Positions 34,175 to 46,700 of a DNA stretch of 64,000 nucleotides are shown one piece after another. The position numbers and the translations under genes are program-made. Within the stretch, counting starts at the first letter, position 1. Each line of letters begins with the position of its first letter. Source of the DNA: Fasciolopsis buskii (lineage: Eukaryota > Platyhelminthes > Trematoda > Plagiorchiida > Fasciolidae); the NCBI GenBank assembly GCA_008360955.1, contig LUCM01001643.1, positions 71,952-135,951 of the forward strand. The letters run 5' to 3'. The notes under the pieces were generated by a model. That model saw only the letters and a list, made by a program, of their open reading frames with translations. It made no database searches and was not told where the DNA came from.

Positions 34175-36340
34175 TGTCAAAGGGCGGTGTAGTCTTTCGC
34201 TTACGCAGCATTGGTTACCCGCCGAAAGTACAAAAGTTAATCATATCCACAACAGTGGAACTTTCGTAGTTTGGCTGTCATGTTTGGTTTCGAACTCCAT
34301 CCCGGTCAGAAACTTTTCCCCGTTTCGATCAATTCCAAGTTAGACAAATCTGATAAAATAACCTAATGATCCGTATCTGAACGTTCTGTGGAAAACCGTG
34401 ATGTGTGATTACAACCACATTGAAAAGCAAAGCTTCCATTTATAATTATGTTAGTAAATGTTGTCCCATGTAAAATGCCATTGGCCCACGAAAACTATGG
34501 TCCTGATACCACACAGGCAGCGGGCGTCAAAAACGAATGTATCCCTTTTGAGCGCAGCAAAGCAAGGGTGCTTTACTAGATCTGAATGAGCCATTTTGCT
34601 CTCATATGCACCTTCACAGCGGGGCGATTTTTGTAAACCTTGGTAAAACACAGGCGCTGATAGAGTAGGCTCCGGGATCTTGAACCTGCTTGGCGTTCGC
34701 GGTGGCTTTGGTTGGATTACTGATCATCCAGCAAATATCAACCAGTAGTCACTTTGCGAGGACGGAAAGTCTGAGGCATCACGGACAGTGATAGTCGTGG
34801 TCACCAAAAAGGGGTTGTATGCAACCTGAATCTCCTAGGCTATTGACGGGCTGTTGTGTCAAATGGGCTCATTTTTTGTTGTATTCTCAAAATCCTCACT
34901 TTCTTTACCCTGCATTAATCTGTTTACAAAAAAATGTTCCTAAATGGTTCATCACTGGAGCATCCACAGTTGTTCGCGGAATCGTCCACCACAACTGCTC
35001 CATTTGGGCTGTTTGGAATTGTCAGCCACGGGGCATGTCCACCGCTCACGAACACGGCGGAACGACTGCAGACCGAAATCCTTAGTGTTCAAATTATGGC
35101 AAAATACAACAATAATCGTGGTATGCTGCTGACACTTGAAAGATTTGACCTCGTTCACAGCCATTTGGGTTGTGACCGGATATTCGCTCGTCATTAGACT
35201 GCCAAATTAGGGAGCGTGTGTATCCATGCGTAAAAAATGTTTGACCACAATGATTGACAAGAGCAAAGCAAGATTTTAATAGTTCACACCATCTGTCTTT
35301 TCCACAATGAAGAAATAGTAAACCTTTGAAATTATGGACTGGCATCCATAAAGTGAAATACTGCCATCTGCGGATGGTGAGAGAGAGAGCGCTTGTTCGT
35401 CTTATTGTCATCGATGCTTCAATCCTGCCCACTGGACCGTAATATATTACTTCATAGTTGACTGCCGTACAGTGGATTACGAGGTAAGGTAAAGCCAGTA
35501 AGCAGCTTGCTAAAGCCTCGTAAGGAGTCCTTGACATCTCCCGTACACGCATTGTCTCACGAATCCTTGGAAAATGATTATGAATCAAGCACCACATCAC
35601 CTAGCTCATGCGAACTGTGGCTCAATCTGCCTTAGTGAGCCTTGAATGTGCATGCTATTTAGGTATGGGCTATATCTGTCCCCCATTTGTCCGAGTGACT
35701 GACTGCAATGTGGATGGTTTTTGTCCCAGCCACTCAAACTGAACTGCGATCCCTAAAGATCGAACTATGATACGATATGTATTGGCTTCGGTTTCTCAGC
35801 CAGTGACGTATTTCGGTAGATCCCCGGATTAGTTCGCCTACACAGCTCAGCTCAATTGTGGAATTTGATCCAACATAAGTAATCGCCATTTTATAGTCCC
35901 AATTTCGGGTGACAGAAGCCCATTGCTGAAGGTAGGTAAGCAGGCACATGGAGAAAGATATGAAGAGCCAATGGACTTCTGCTTGTTCCAATTTCAGTTA
36001 GCTAGCTCCGATCAAACATGTGGCTAATTCACACTAATGGACTGTGAAGTAAAATTATTCTTCGAACAAATAGCTCTGGGGAGAATGATAAAATGCCTGT
36101 TTTTGTAGGGCACGATGAAGAGCTTTGGTTAATTTTTGATGAAATAAATTTAGGCGTTGAATTTTACAAATCGGCAGGCATTCCCCAGAAGCCTAATTGT
36201 AGCCTGCATAAAAACGACAAGTTTGTAAATGTTTTGCCGAGAAATTAATCCATAATGCAATAAACAACATCATCTTAGATCGCAGTTTCCCTCGATAGGG
36301 GTATATTAAAGCCAACAGAGAGGGAAAAAGACAACTCAGT
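34175..36340. other. Unassigned sequence
   Basis: The 168-codon minus-strand frame at 35094-35600 is one of the longest in the window but has no motif, and its length alone is not significant. Nothing else is recognised. Confidence 0.4.
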
Positions 36341-36354
36341 TAACTTAAATATAT

Positions 36355-36545
36355 TGTATATCGAATTATATATATACATATGTACAGGGATGATAAGTAA
36401 CATCTGGGTGAGTGAACAAAATTTCCCCAGCAGTACGCAACCGCTTTTGCGGTCATTGCCGCTCGTCAGGTATGCGTACTCAGTACTTTCTTGTCCAAAC
36501 ATTGTTATACTTGTACATTCCGGAATGGCTCTTCTGTGAACTTCT
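36355..36545 (+). repeat. Dispersed repeat R1, copy 2
   Basis: After a TA-rich tract (36355-36383) come AGTAACATCTGGGTGAGTGA, ACAAAATTTCCCCAGCAGTAC, GCGGTCATTGCCGCTCGTCAG, GTATGCGTACTCAGTA and CTTGTCCAAACATTGTTATAC. The same blocks recur in order at 39.1 kb (+) and 57.3 kb (-). A second TA-rich tract follows at 36603-36650. Confidence 0.75.
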
Positions 36546-36602
36546 CAATAAAGAGTTTCCGTGCGCGCCGGTGAAGCCACAAATAAGATTCTTTGGGACG
36601 CA

Positions 36603-36650
36603 GTATATACATATATTTACGTATATACATATATATTTGCATATATTTGC
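36603..36650. repeat. TA-rich alternating microsatellite
   Basis: TATACATATATTTACGTATA and similar imperfect alternating sequence. Confidence 0.8.
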
Positions 36651-36659
36651 CGTGTAAGC

Positions 36660-39040
36660 GTTTCAGTGCGCTCGGTTTTTGCAAAGTATCTGGTCTGCGC
36701 GCACTTTTGCAGCGTCATTCTCATCCATCTCTCTTTCACTCCGTCCTTCATCACATTTGCTCCGTTATTTACAACCTCATGTGTGAGTGTTGATTGAATT
36801 ACGTTGTTCCACGATCCCGCATCCCTCCTGTTCGGGTGGACCATATTCATACAGGCCACAAAAGGCTTTCTTCATATTTTGAAAAATGGAAACCATTGGG
36901 CGGGGATAATTCATTCTGACCACCAAATTTGATTCAAATAGTAAATTTCGTTTTAGCGTTTCTCAAATAGCTTCATGGATGAATAGAAAGAAAAACAATT
37001 CTCGGCTATTTTATGAAAATCACTTGACAAGTTTGAAAAAAACCATCATCTACAGAAAACAGTTGCCATGGGAAAGCTTCATGGCTCACCTATGCTATGG
37101 CCAATGTCGATATCTTCACAAATTGAATGGCCGATCATCAGATAACAAATGATTAGTTAGATCAGAAAGGCTGTCAGAATTTATCTGAATCTACAAATAA
37201 CGGAAATGGTTTAAGAATACAATGCCTAATACTGAATGCAGAATGGACATGGACATTCCTGAATGCGCGAGCACCACCAACACAAACGTGCCGTATGCCG
37301 TAAGAAGTCATCCGCCTACTGCGGACTTTGTCAGGAAATGGGAAAGAAAAGGGAGCAATTTAACATCACAGGGTCAGAAACACACAGTGGTTGAACAGAA
37401 TCAGCTGCAGCATTCCTCTGCGCATTGTTGTCGAAGCCGTGTGATTCCCCTGGAACACGTAGTATTTCTGTTTATGAAATATGAAGAAGGCTAGGACAAA
37501 ATTCTTCGCGGTCTGATCCCAAACCCGGGGCATACCAAATCATGAAACGTGGGGCAAATCGAAGTTCCATCACTTTACGTCTTGAGATCGATTTGATCTA
37601 ATCGTGGACTGGAAAAGCAGAACGATATTGGTACACGCTTAGTAAACGTGGTTCATATTCGATTGAATTTAAAATTGTTTGGGAAATCAAATTAATCATT
37701 TCTTAAAGTTTTCGTAGCTGACCGTCCAGTTTACTCGGTTGAAAAAGATGAAAACTGACGCTGACTGGTCAAAATGGAAATTTTACTAGCGCTTTCGCAG
37801 CTTATTTTTTTATTAAAAACCGGAAACTGTTCAGCTGAAAGCATGTGTGAATTTCACGTGATCAAATGTCGTTCGTGTACCCTTTGGTAGACGTGAAAAC
37901 TAATTCTAAACAAACGGTCTAATGAGTAAATAAAACCGAAATGTACTGGCAAATGAAACCCAATGAGTGGGGCTTGCGAAACAACTGGTACCCGGTACAG
38001 ATTGGATTAGCAAAATTATTCCGTTTGTCGTCATGCTGACCACCTTCAACGCCAGTTGGATCAAAGGCTACCGTGACGGGACGTGCAAGTCGATAGGATG
38101 ACGACGAAAACGACGACGGGATGCGCATAAAATAGCTACTATTTTAATCATTTTCATTAGGTCTTTTTGATACCTATGCGGATGTGTCCGTGTTTTGTTA
38201 GTTGTCTGCACAGACCTGCATTGCAGCTGTACGGAGCCATCTGGGACTCCCATCCGATTTTGGTTTTTTATTGGAGGAAAATGAAATGATATCCTATTCC
38301 AATACTTTATTTTACTCCAATAGGATTATGTCAGTGTGAGGCATTATGGATTGGACTGCCCCGTCTATTCCCTACCACAAAGCGGGACGATAGCAATGAG
38401 GAAATCGAGTCAGCTACGGTTGGTCCCACCTCCATCTGTCAGTCGAGATGAAGGTAAAAAGTTGGGGGTTAACCCCATTAAGCTAAGCGTACTACTCAAC
38501 ATATGAACAGTGCCAGTTTAACCCAAATGAACTCTGTAATGCAACCCGACTGCAAATATTGAAGTGACGTGACTCAATTTAGTTTATCTTCCCAAGCTTT
38601 TTATGCCAATTATACGGAACTAGAGGGGCTGTTTAGAGTAAACAAAATCCCGTATCTTTTGAAAGCTTCTACAAGGAAATAAAGCCAAGAAATATACAGC
38701 TTATTTGTGGAATCTTATCACTTTCCCCAAAACTGAACTTTCAATCGAAGTACATAAAATTTCTAAAATTACTGATCAGATAAATATTTCAAGCCACACT
38801 GAATTTCTGCCACCCAACACGATGATTCATTCCACATGTTCTGCAACCACTGAGTACCATGTGGTAGTAACAACAAGAGGACACTTCCCGGTACTGCTTG
38901 TGTAACATCAGTTATTTTGTTAAACTTACAGATGTCTCGACTGCGGAAATTCACCTGCTTCAGCACGATCAGAGCACATGCTTGGACGCAATCCAACGTA
39001 TTTGGATCGCGCATTCTGTGCTATCTGATGTGCTCCATCA
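36660..39040. other. Unassigned sequence
   Basis: No gene, RNA or known repeat is recognised in this stretch. Confidence 0.4.
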
Positions 39041-39049
39041 TGCCGAATG

Positions 39050-39190
39050 ATATATACATAAATTGTAAGTAATATCTGGATGGGAGAAAAATCTTTTTCA
39101 AAACCACGACCACTTTCGCGCTTACTGTCGCCCATCAGGTATGCGTACCCGGTGCTCTCTTGTCCAAATATTTTTAAACTTGCACAGCGA
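39050..39190 (+). repeat. Dispersed repeat R1, copy 3
   Basis: Blocks GTAAGTAATATCTGGATGGG, CACTTTCGCGCTTACTGTCGC, CCATCAGGTATGCGTACCCGG and TGCTCTCTTGTCCAAATATT match copy 2. Translating both in the same phase gives RYAYPVLSCPN and RYAYSVLSCPN, but other copies do not keep a frame, so DNA-level repeat ancestry suffices. Confidence 0.75.
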
Positions 39191-39344
39191 ATTTTTTTGT
39201 CTTATCAAAGTCTAATTTATAGTACCACGAATATGTATGGAAGCTCTTCGTTGAAGAGTCCACAGAAAAAATACAACGGTGATTCTTTGACAATTCTTTG
39301 TCAGTTAGGCTGAGCCAACCTTAGGAACGAGGGCGAATAGACAG

Positions 39345-39441
39345 AATCTATGGTATGTATCTGGATGAGTGGACAAAACTGTATATATATATATATACAT
39401 ATATACGCATATTAATATATGTATATATACACATATATACT
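39345..39441 (+). repeat. R1 5' stub with long TA-rich tract
   Basis: TATCTGGATGAGTGGACAAAAC at 39357-39378 equals the start of R1 and is followed at once by about 60 bases of alternating TATATA/CATATA sequence. Confidence 0.6.
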
Positions 39442-39642
39442 ACACTAGCTTGAAACAAACATGGCACTAAATCAAGATGTAACTGAAGCTTCACTGAAGG
39501 GGAACAAAAAAGGGGGGAGCAATAATAAATCGCAGCAAGCAGACCGATTTTTTAATGTTTTCGTCGCATACATTTTGTGATGTTTTGGTTGTTTTCGAAT
39601 TATTTTTAAGACGGTGAGTTCGACTTAGTTTCTGAACCATAT

Positions 39643-40790
39643 TTCACAGCATCCTCAACCAATAACAGTCCTCATCTCTTGGGCCCCAACCAGGAAGGCT
39701 GGAACCACCAACCGAGGCCAAAGTGGAAGCCAACCTTTTATACCTCTACACCAAATCATAGCCTACCGAGCGCGTCCCTTTATCCAGGCTTGACAGGTAC
39801 GGGCAGAAAGAGCAAGGAAAAGTAGACGATGAGCAGACATATAGTACATGTCCAAGCCACCGAAGGCAACGCAGAGCGATTATCTCAGTGAGAGGAAGAT
39901 TGTCTGCATGTAATGCACGACGATACACCTCACCTTCGCCCGCCTGATGTTCTTGCCAGACACAAGTAATGCTTCAGAAAACTCGGAAGTCGAAAACAGC
40001 AAGTCACTCAGCATCCTCAGCAGGGAAAGACCAAGTCTCACAACCGTAAGAAGAACACAGAACCGTGGGATTTCACACCCTCCATTTGATGGAAAGCCGG
40101 ATGTCATGACAGTGCCACATGTATCGCAGGTTCGCAAAAAATGCTGTGGATTTTGCAATTCGTGGTGTGAACTCCTACCCGAAACCTCCGGCTCGCGAGG
40201 TAAATAAAGCTACTGACTATTACTAACCGATAATCACAAAGGGTGAGTGTAAGCACAGGCTGATGCCAGTCTTGAAGAAGCATCGTGCATTTTGGAGGTG
40301 CAAAGCGAATTCCGTACCTACACACTTGGATCGCGAAGCGGTCTAACGTGCGTTAAATTGCTTGTGCCTTGTCGCAGCAAGATGATATCGTCCGTATAAT
40401 CTAAGTCGAATATTCTGTTTCCTGATAGGAGTTTACCTCTACCGTCTAAAAGACCAGATAAACCGTTTTGCAGAACATTCTCCTTGACGAATTTCGATTG
40501 AAGTAGGATATAGAGCAGACTCGCCATGCTCCACTGGAGACGAAGGGTGGCAGAATCTGAACGTAAGCGCTAACCCGAGTATGACGATGCAACTCTTCAG
40601 GTACAGAGTGTCATAGTACAGGCTTATCAACGGAGTCAAAAACTGTGCCAGTGTCCAAGAACATGATGACTGTTGGTCTCTGGAAAGTAAAACGGAGATT
40701 CGACACCTGTCGGATGGGTGTTGAGAGGTGATCTGACGTTTCATTTGGACAGCCATTTTACGAACCCAACTTATCTTAATAGGCGCAATG
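39643..40790 (-). pseudogene. RTE-type LINE, RT domain to C-terminus, second subfamily
   Basis: On the minus strand the blocks are: RT motif A, RPTVIMFLDTGTVFDSVDK (about 40680-40624), with both acidic residues kept; motif C, FDLDYTDDIILLRQG, with the catalytic YTDD codons at 40387-40398 intact; CRYGIRFAPPKCTMLLQDWH (40325-40260); CETWSFPAEDA (near 40045); LRCLRWLGHVL (near 39865); and SLPGWGPRDEDCYWLRML, ending at TGA 39644-39646. Frameshifts break it into at least five frames. Motif C and the tail differ from the 14.7-kb copy, so it is probably a related but distinct subfamily. Despite good catalytic residues it cannot encode one protein. Confidence 0.82.
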
Positions 40791-40799
40791 CACCATGAC

Positions 40800-41555
40800 A
40801 AGCCTTTCACAACTGAACTTCGTCCGTCAAATCTACTAAGTGAAACTTAGTAAAATTCTCTTAAAGTTTAGCCGAGCCTTCTATGTTCTCAAGAGTTAAT
40901 TTCTAATCCGTAACATTCATGTGGGAACGCAGTGACCTCATGGATTATGGAAAACGCCTATGGCATTTAGTATGATAAAATATGTCCAAAAGTGCTTGAC
41001 GTCCCCTAATCGGATGCTTGAAACGACTGGGTAATTTCCAGCCTACTGATTTCAGTAGAACCAGTTTATCCTCGGTGAAAGTTTACTTGAATGAGTGGCA
41101 AAATGTGCTACCAATGTCAAAGTGAGAGGCTAGCAAAAAACAACGACCTGACTGAGAAACTGTTTTCTGTGTCGTTGACAGTAAGAAATTGTTTGGTCAG
41201 ACCTCCAGTAACGCGAGCAAAACTCCAATCTTTGCTGTTTTTCTATTTATTAAAAATGATGAACCACCTTTTTGTTCGCGTTCTAGAGACCGTTCCTTTC
41301 GCATTTACACGTTTCCACTTGATCCTTGCACTGTATTGGTGGGATATTTTGATTCTTTTCATAGTTTTGAAGATTCTGCGCTATAAATGGTAACATGCAA
41401 ATTGGTCTGACCAAATTGTGAACAGCTGTTTCCAGCCTGAAAATCATTGTCAAAACACAATGTTATCGGGTGGAACTATAATTTGTCGACTTGCGGATAC
41501 CTCGCTATCTGACAGCCGCGTTTGCTGACACTACAGCTTTGTCACTGATTGCACT
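40800..41555. other. Unassigned sequence
   Basis: Nothing recognisable; the 100-codon plus-strand frame at 41091-41393 has no motif. Confidence 0.4.
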
Positions 41556-41559
41556 CTAC

Positions 41560-41734
41560 GGCCCAGCGAGTTCCCCATGTACTCCAAAAGCCTTTCGGAC
41601 CCGTTTGACTCGGTGGAATTACCACCTTCACGGACAGTGTACCGCATTCGATCCACGTGAATGACTTGAGGAGGGAAGCCATACGGTATTCTGCTATCAC
41701 GGTAGGTCACTTGTTTAAATCCAGTTATTGCCAA
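41560..41734 (-). pseudogene. Gypsy-type integrase C-terminal fragment
   Basis: A minus-strand frame reads KQVTYRDSRI...FPPQVIHVDRMRYTV. The V-T-Y-R strand followed about 15 residues later by V-x-H-V-D-R-M/L-x is the usual end of Gypsy integrases (chromatin-binding C-terminal domain). No integrase core (D,D-35-E) is visible in the sequence that would precede it at 41740-42400. An isolated tail of an LTR element is likely; chance resemblance cannot be excluded. Confidence 0.4.
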
Positions 41735-41739
41735 TTTGT

Positions 41740-43655
41740 TGTTTTAAGTGTAGTAATATCGAACCAAGGGCGATGAGGCTGCACTTGACCATACCTCTTA
41801 CCGTAATCTGTCGCAAACATGTTCAATTAAGTGAGATAACGTCGGCTGACGCAAAATGGTCAGATATTAAAAGAACAGAATGTCAGTAAACCTCAACTCG
41901 GACTGTGATAACCAAACCAGAAAAGTCAGCGCTTCAGCCCAAGCCAGGCCCTCCTAATGTGTGAGTCAAGGGCAGGACAAAATCAGAGGTCACAGTTATA
42001 TCTACTTTGGTGGCACCATCGTCATCTTCGTACATGGGAGTTCCAGAAATTTTCCATCGAGAGGACGAAACCGGGGTTCACAAAGTAAATCGACTTTTCC
42101 GGGCTACAGCTTTCATGGGACTATGAATTGTCGCAAGAAGCTTTCTACGAGCAGTGCGGGTAGTAATATACAAATTAGGTTTTTCTTCCACACACCTAAT
42201 AATTTCCACACTTGGTCTAATCAAAACAACAAATCTTCCCTTGGAAACAACTGGTTGAATCATAAAGTGCTTCCTAGCCTTACACCGGGGCGATCAATGG
42301 CTCATCTTACTCCAGAATGCCGCTCAGGAATTTTACCTAGTCCTAGTCGATATTGTTCAAATTGAGTCCACAGCAAAAGCGGAAGAGGTCTTAAGTCAAC
42401 GTAACCGTTATGCTCCCTTAAAAAATGGGCCTGATTAGTCCTCGTACAGTGGAACTGTAAGAAAACAGTTTAATAGATTGGGAAACAATTTGCAGTTAAA
42501 TATCTACGACGCTTAAACGTACAGCTTTACATGGTTTTGTCGTCCGCTTTAGTTTTTTTGCACCGATTAAACTTTAGATGTGTCCAAAATACTTCGGCCC
42601 TATAAACACTCGGTTATGGCGCTTACCCAATGCTGCTGATGGAGTTCTTAAGGTTAGCACATGTGAATCGGTTCGCCTTTAACTACTGCCTGTAGCTACT
42701 TTTCCTTATGCGGATGACTATACGAAAAGATTAGCTTACACGAAGTTCTTACTGCTGGCAGCTGAGAAGTAATTAGATTTTGGAGTGACCGTGTACTATA
42801 ACATTTGCCAGCTACATGAAACCTGCTGCCTTGTTGGAAACCAGCTGCTGTTGTATCGTTCGTGCGTTGGACTAACGATGCAGTCGGCCACTGTTCTTTT
42901 TCTCTCAAGAATATGATTCCCACCTATTGGCTCGTTGGAATTACTGGTTGGTGTTAATGCCACTTGGCCGGACAACTCCGAAATCGCAACAGCATGAATC
43001 TAATCTGGTCGGAGTATTTGTGTTGGGATGTACGCGAGTTTAATAAACGCACTTACATGGGGAAGTCGACAAATTCCACTTGCATTCATGTAATAGCTTA
43101 AATGCCTGGAGGATGACAGTGGTAAACTAGGGGATTCTCACTACACCAATCATGTCCACATAGAGCTGCAAACTCGGATTTGGTTCCAATTCCTAAATAA
43201 TCGAACGCAGGTTTTTGTGATCGTTGAATCTTCTCGTTTTTACCCAATTTTTGACTGAACAAATTATTTTAACGTAACATTTTTGTCAAGCTCCTCAGCG
43301 GTGAGCAGCAAATCCTGTGATACCAATCAGTAAACGATAGCGCAAAAATTTGACCTAAACTCCTACATGATGCTGTCTAGGCTTGCAAGATTTATATGAA
43401 AATGGAGAATTACTCGTAAGGCTTGTTTAAAGATCCCGAACATACTACACGATTGTCTCCTGACACATTTTGTTTTGCCTCTTATTTGAAACGAGGCACT
43501 AATCCATCAAAAGACGAAGAGGGCTGCGTGTTTACGGATGCCTGTTATCCCATAGCCTCTTAAGGCAGCCATGAAGTTTAGAAATGACTGACACGGTGGA
43601 CGTTAATTTTGCGGTTGCACTCAAGTGGCCGGAAAAGTTGTCCGCAATGATTGAA
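41740..43655. other. Unassigned sequence
   Basis: A 134-codon plus-strand frame at 41961-42365, rich in Ser, Asn and Gly, is probably fortuitous. A YADD-like reading at 42704-42715 has no RT context. Nothing else is seen. Confidence 0.4.
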
Positions 43656-43659
43656 TAGA

Positions 43660-43755
43660 AGGTGGTAGTATGGATCAAGTGGTAACTCCGACAAGCAGAA
43701 ATATTTTGCACTCCAGTCGACGATGATGGGTTTGAGTTCAAATACTACTAAGAAA
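43660..43755 (+). repeat. tRNA-derived SINE head (decayed)
   Basis: TGGATCAAGTGGTAAC near 43670 resembles an A box and GAGTTCAAATAC near 43733 a B box, at tRNA-like spacing. GTAGTAT (43666-43672) is the exact complement of ATACTAC (43742-43748), which could be the remains of an acceptor stem. The T arm does not pair properly, so it is not a working tRNA. Confidence 0.35.
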
Positions 43756-43759
43756 TTAC

Positions 43760-46700
43760 CAGACTGATCCGCTCTGCATCAAATGCTCCGGTGGTTCCTT
43801 AGACAAGTACAATGCAACAACATTCCTCCGCTTTATTACGCATCAATACTAGATGACAGCTTGATCCTCTCGTTGTTCACTGTGAAGAGTCACCGCACTT
43901 ACAGAAGTGTTCACCATTTGGAGGAATTGATCAATTTTAAATGTCGCTGATGGCTGTTTTGCAATTATCTTGGTTACCCCACAATTCACTATATTTCCCA
44001 TTAGGCTCGATTTACCACAAATTTAACTTAAGGCGAAGTCGCCGGAGCCACCTTAGATTCACAAAATTATATTCTGTGTAAGATTTGAGCTACGTTACCT
44101 GCGTCAGAAGCATCAATATTTTATCATCTACGACAAGAGAAACACCGAGATCTTCTCCAGCATCCATATTTGATGACAGTGATTTGTAAACAACAAAAAA
44201 AATCGGCGAGTACACCCGTCTCGTATGAAGAATTCCGTTTCGATGTCCAGCATTGGCCTAAGGCACTAAGCAAATTCACTCCACCTTGTGTTCGCAGGAT
44301 TATTGCCGTCTCTCATATAAAAACCGAAAAAGTCATCAAAGATCAAGAGCTTGAATTTCCACTGTGGCTCAGGACAGTTTCTGCTAGCATGAAAAAACAA
44401 CCTAGGAGAATGAGAAACCCAAATGGTAGCAGACTGATCGGGTAGCAGCATTTAGATCCAAGTAAACATGTTACCACAGGCAACAATTTCAACCCAGTGC
44501 ACGAAATAACTAAAAGGCACCTGTGGTGCATGCAAACAAATCCATTCGGAAAACCATTAGTTCGTAACTAAATTCAAATCGTTTGGGCGACAAAAATAGT
44601 GATACAATCCAGTTAGCTTCAAGCCCGTCAAGATAAAACAAAATAACTCATCACTTCTGAGCCCTGGAAAAATGCAAATATTTACCTCTTGCATATGTTT
44701 GGCATAGCGGAAGTGAAAGCAATTTGGACTGGTCAGGGCGATAACGTAAATCGATTTTTACTTTATCGTTTCACCCAATAATATTGAATTATCCCCTCGA
44801 TTCGGGCGATTAAATTATCTATGTTCGAGTGTAAAAATAAAGAAAACAATCGCAAGTCGATCAACTGAACACATTGTGTCTCACTTTCGAATATCGCGGA
44901 AGCTAACAAATACGTAACTTCACTGAGTCTGCTAATTTTCAGGACATTTGCTGGCCCATCGCACACCTCATACTAATTCTTATAATAAAAATAATTATTG
45001 TCATTAGACAGTCAAGTTACTGAGTGGTTTATTCACTCAGAAATTTACTGGACCATTGCTCTACAGGTAAGCATGACGCATACTTGTCAGGAGGGGGAAA
45101 GCAAACCGGAGTGTGGGGTAGATTTTCACAGCAGACTACTTCTCGCGGCTTCGATTATCACGTCTCTTGTCAGACTAATTGACCAGTGTTTACAAGCACA
45201 ACCATTCAGTATCATCTGTGCCAAGGGTTTGCCCACCACACCAAACTTCACCCGACTACATCGTGAATCCAATGCTCATTCGACCAGGGAAGTGTGCCTA
45301 CGTCTGTGCCCGTGCACGTGGCAGACAAGCAGAAACGGATGTGAATACGGAAAGCCGGGTCGTTCTACTTTCGTCGAGCGGTTTCGCTTTTCCGGAACTC
45401 TTTTGTTTTTTTAACAGAAACGTAACGGCAGACGATTACTCCGGAATTGCGATGAACTATCGCGCATTGCCGGATAATTGCATTTGCTCCGTTCCCGTCA
45501 TTACGCCCGACTTACTGGAAATCTGTTTATTTACGTCCTATACGAATCTGCAAGCCCACGTTCACCGCTAGGTTTCATTGATGGTGCACTTGGGGAGTCG
45601 TTCGTTTTCGATGGGTTGGCTTAAAGATAAGACGAAAGAAATGCATTTGACCCTGGCAACAAGCGTTCGGTAACTGATCAAAACTAGTGAAGTAAGGAAA
45701 TATCCAAATGTAGGTCTATACTGTCCCGCCTTAAATATCCCTTGCACGTTGAACTCTGTTCCACTCGCAAAATACGTACACCAACAGTTTGGATTGTTCA
45801 CTGTGTAGAAGTATAGAACCCATTGAGTAAGACTACGCTGTTTGGTTTAAATCAGTGCTTCCTAAGCATGGAAACACGTTCGTGTTTGGCTTTTTACAAT
45901 TTATCCGCAAAAGGAATAATTTTCGGGAAAATGTGCCCATTTGGCACGGTCTGGATTTCAATAAAGCCACTTGTGGTTTAGTCAGATGTGGACTTTTTCA
46001 ACAAATTTCTGTATGCTTTTTCAATTTCTGAAGCCAAGCATCATTTTAGGATAAAATCCACTACCTATTGGAAACTGTCGAATGGAAAGATGATTGTGGT
46101 TAGAAGAAATGGAAAATTCATAAACATACGCTAGAATTATTAGTTTCCGCAGTGTTTCCCATGAAGGCTTTACGTGTACACACATCTCGTCTTATCTTCC
46201 CGAAAGCTCACTTGAATTGCTGCATTACCCGAGATCAGTTTATGTCGCACCTTGGACTTCAGGTGATTGATTTTACTGGCAGGAGACGTCGGTCCTTAAG
46301 GTAACATCAAGGCTTTTCTGATTAGTGGAACGTGTAGATGTAGTGTTCAAATACGTCCAGGGTATTCGTAAGGCTGTCGATAGCCGTTGAGAGCCCAATG
46401 CACTGAGGATCAGAATCACGGGTTGACCAAGTGCTCGCACAGGTCAACAGATTTGGTCTCGGGCCGAGTTGAAAATTCGCTGGAACGATGCTGCTGATTC
46501 TCCCGGTTGCAGTTACTTGGAAATATCCTAATAAGGAACCGACAAGAAAAGATTTCGGATCCTTCGATATGGAATAGAAATGAAGCACTTAATACCAAGG
46601 ACCCACGAGTTTCCGTACGAGTTAACGAGACTTGCTAAATCCAGTCGAAAAATTACAGTTCCAATTACTTTGTGGGAAAGCATTTCTTAGAAAAGAATGA

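Noticed and set aside
35094..35600. 168-codon minus-strand open frame
   Set aside because: No domain, signal peptide or repeat copy. One or two frames of this length are expected by chance in 128 kb of double-strand sequence.
42704..42715. Plus-strand YADD reading
   Set aside because: A stop lies shortly after it and no other RT motif occurs within several hundred bases on the same strand.
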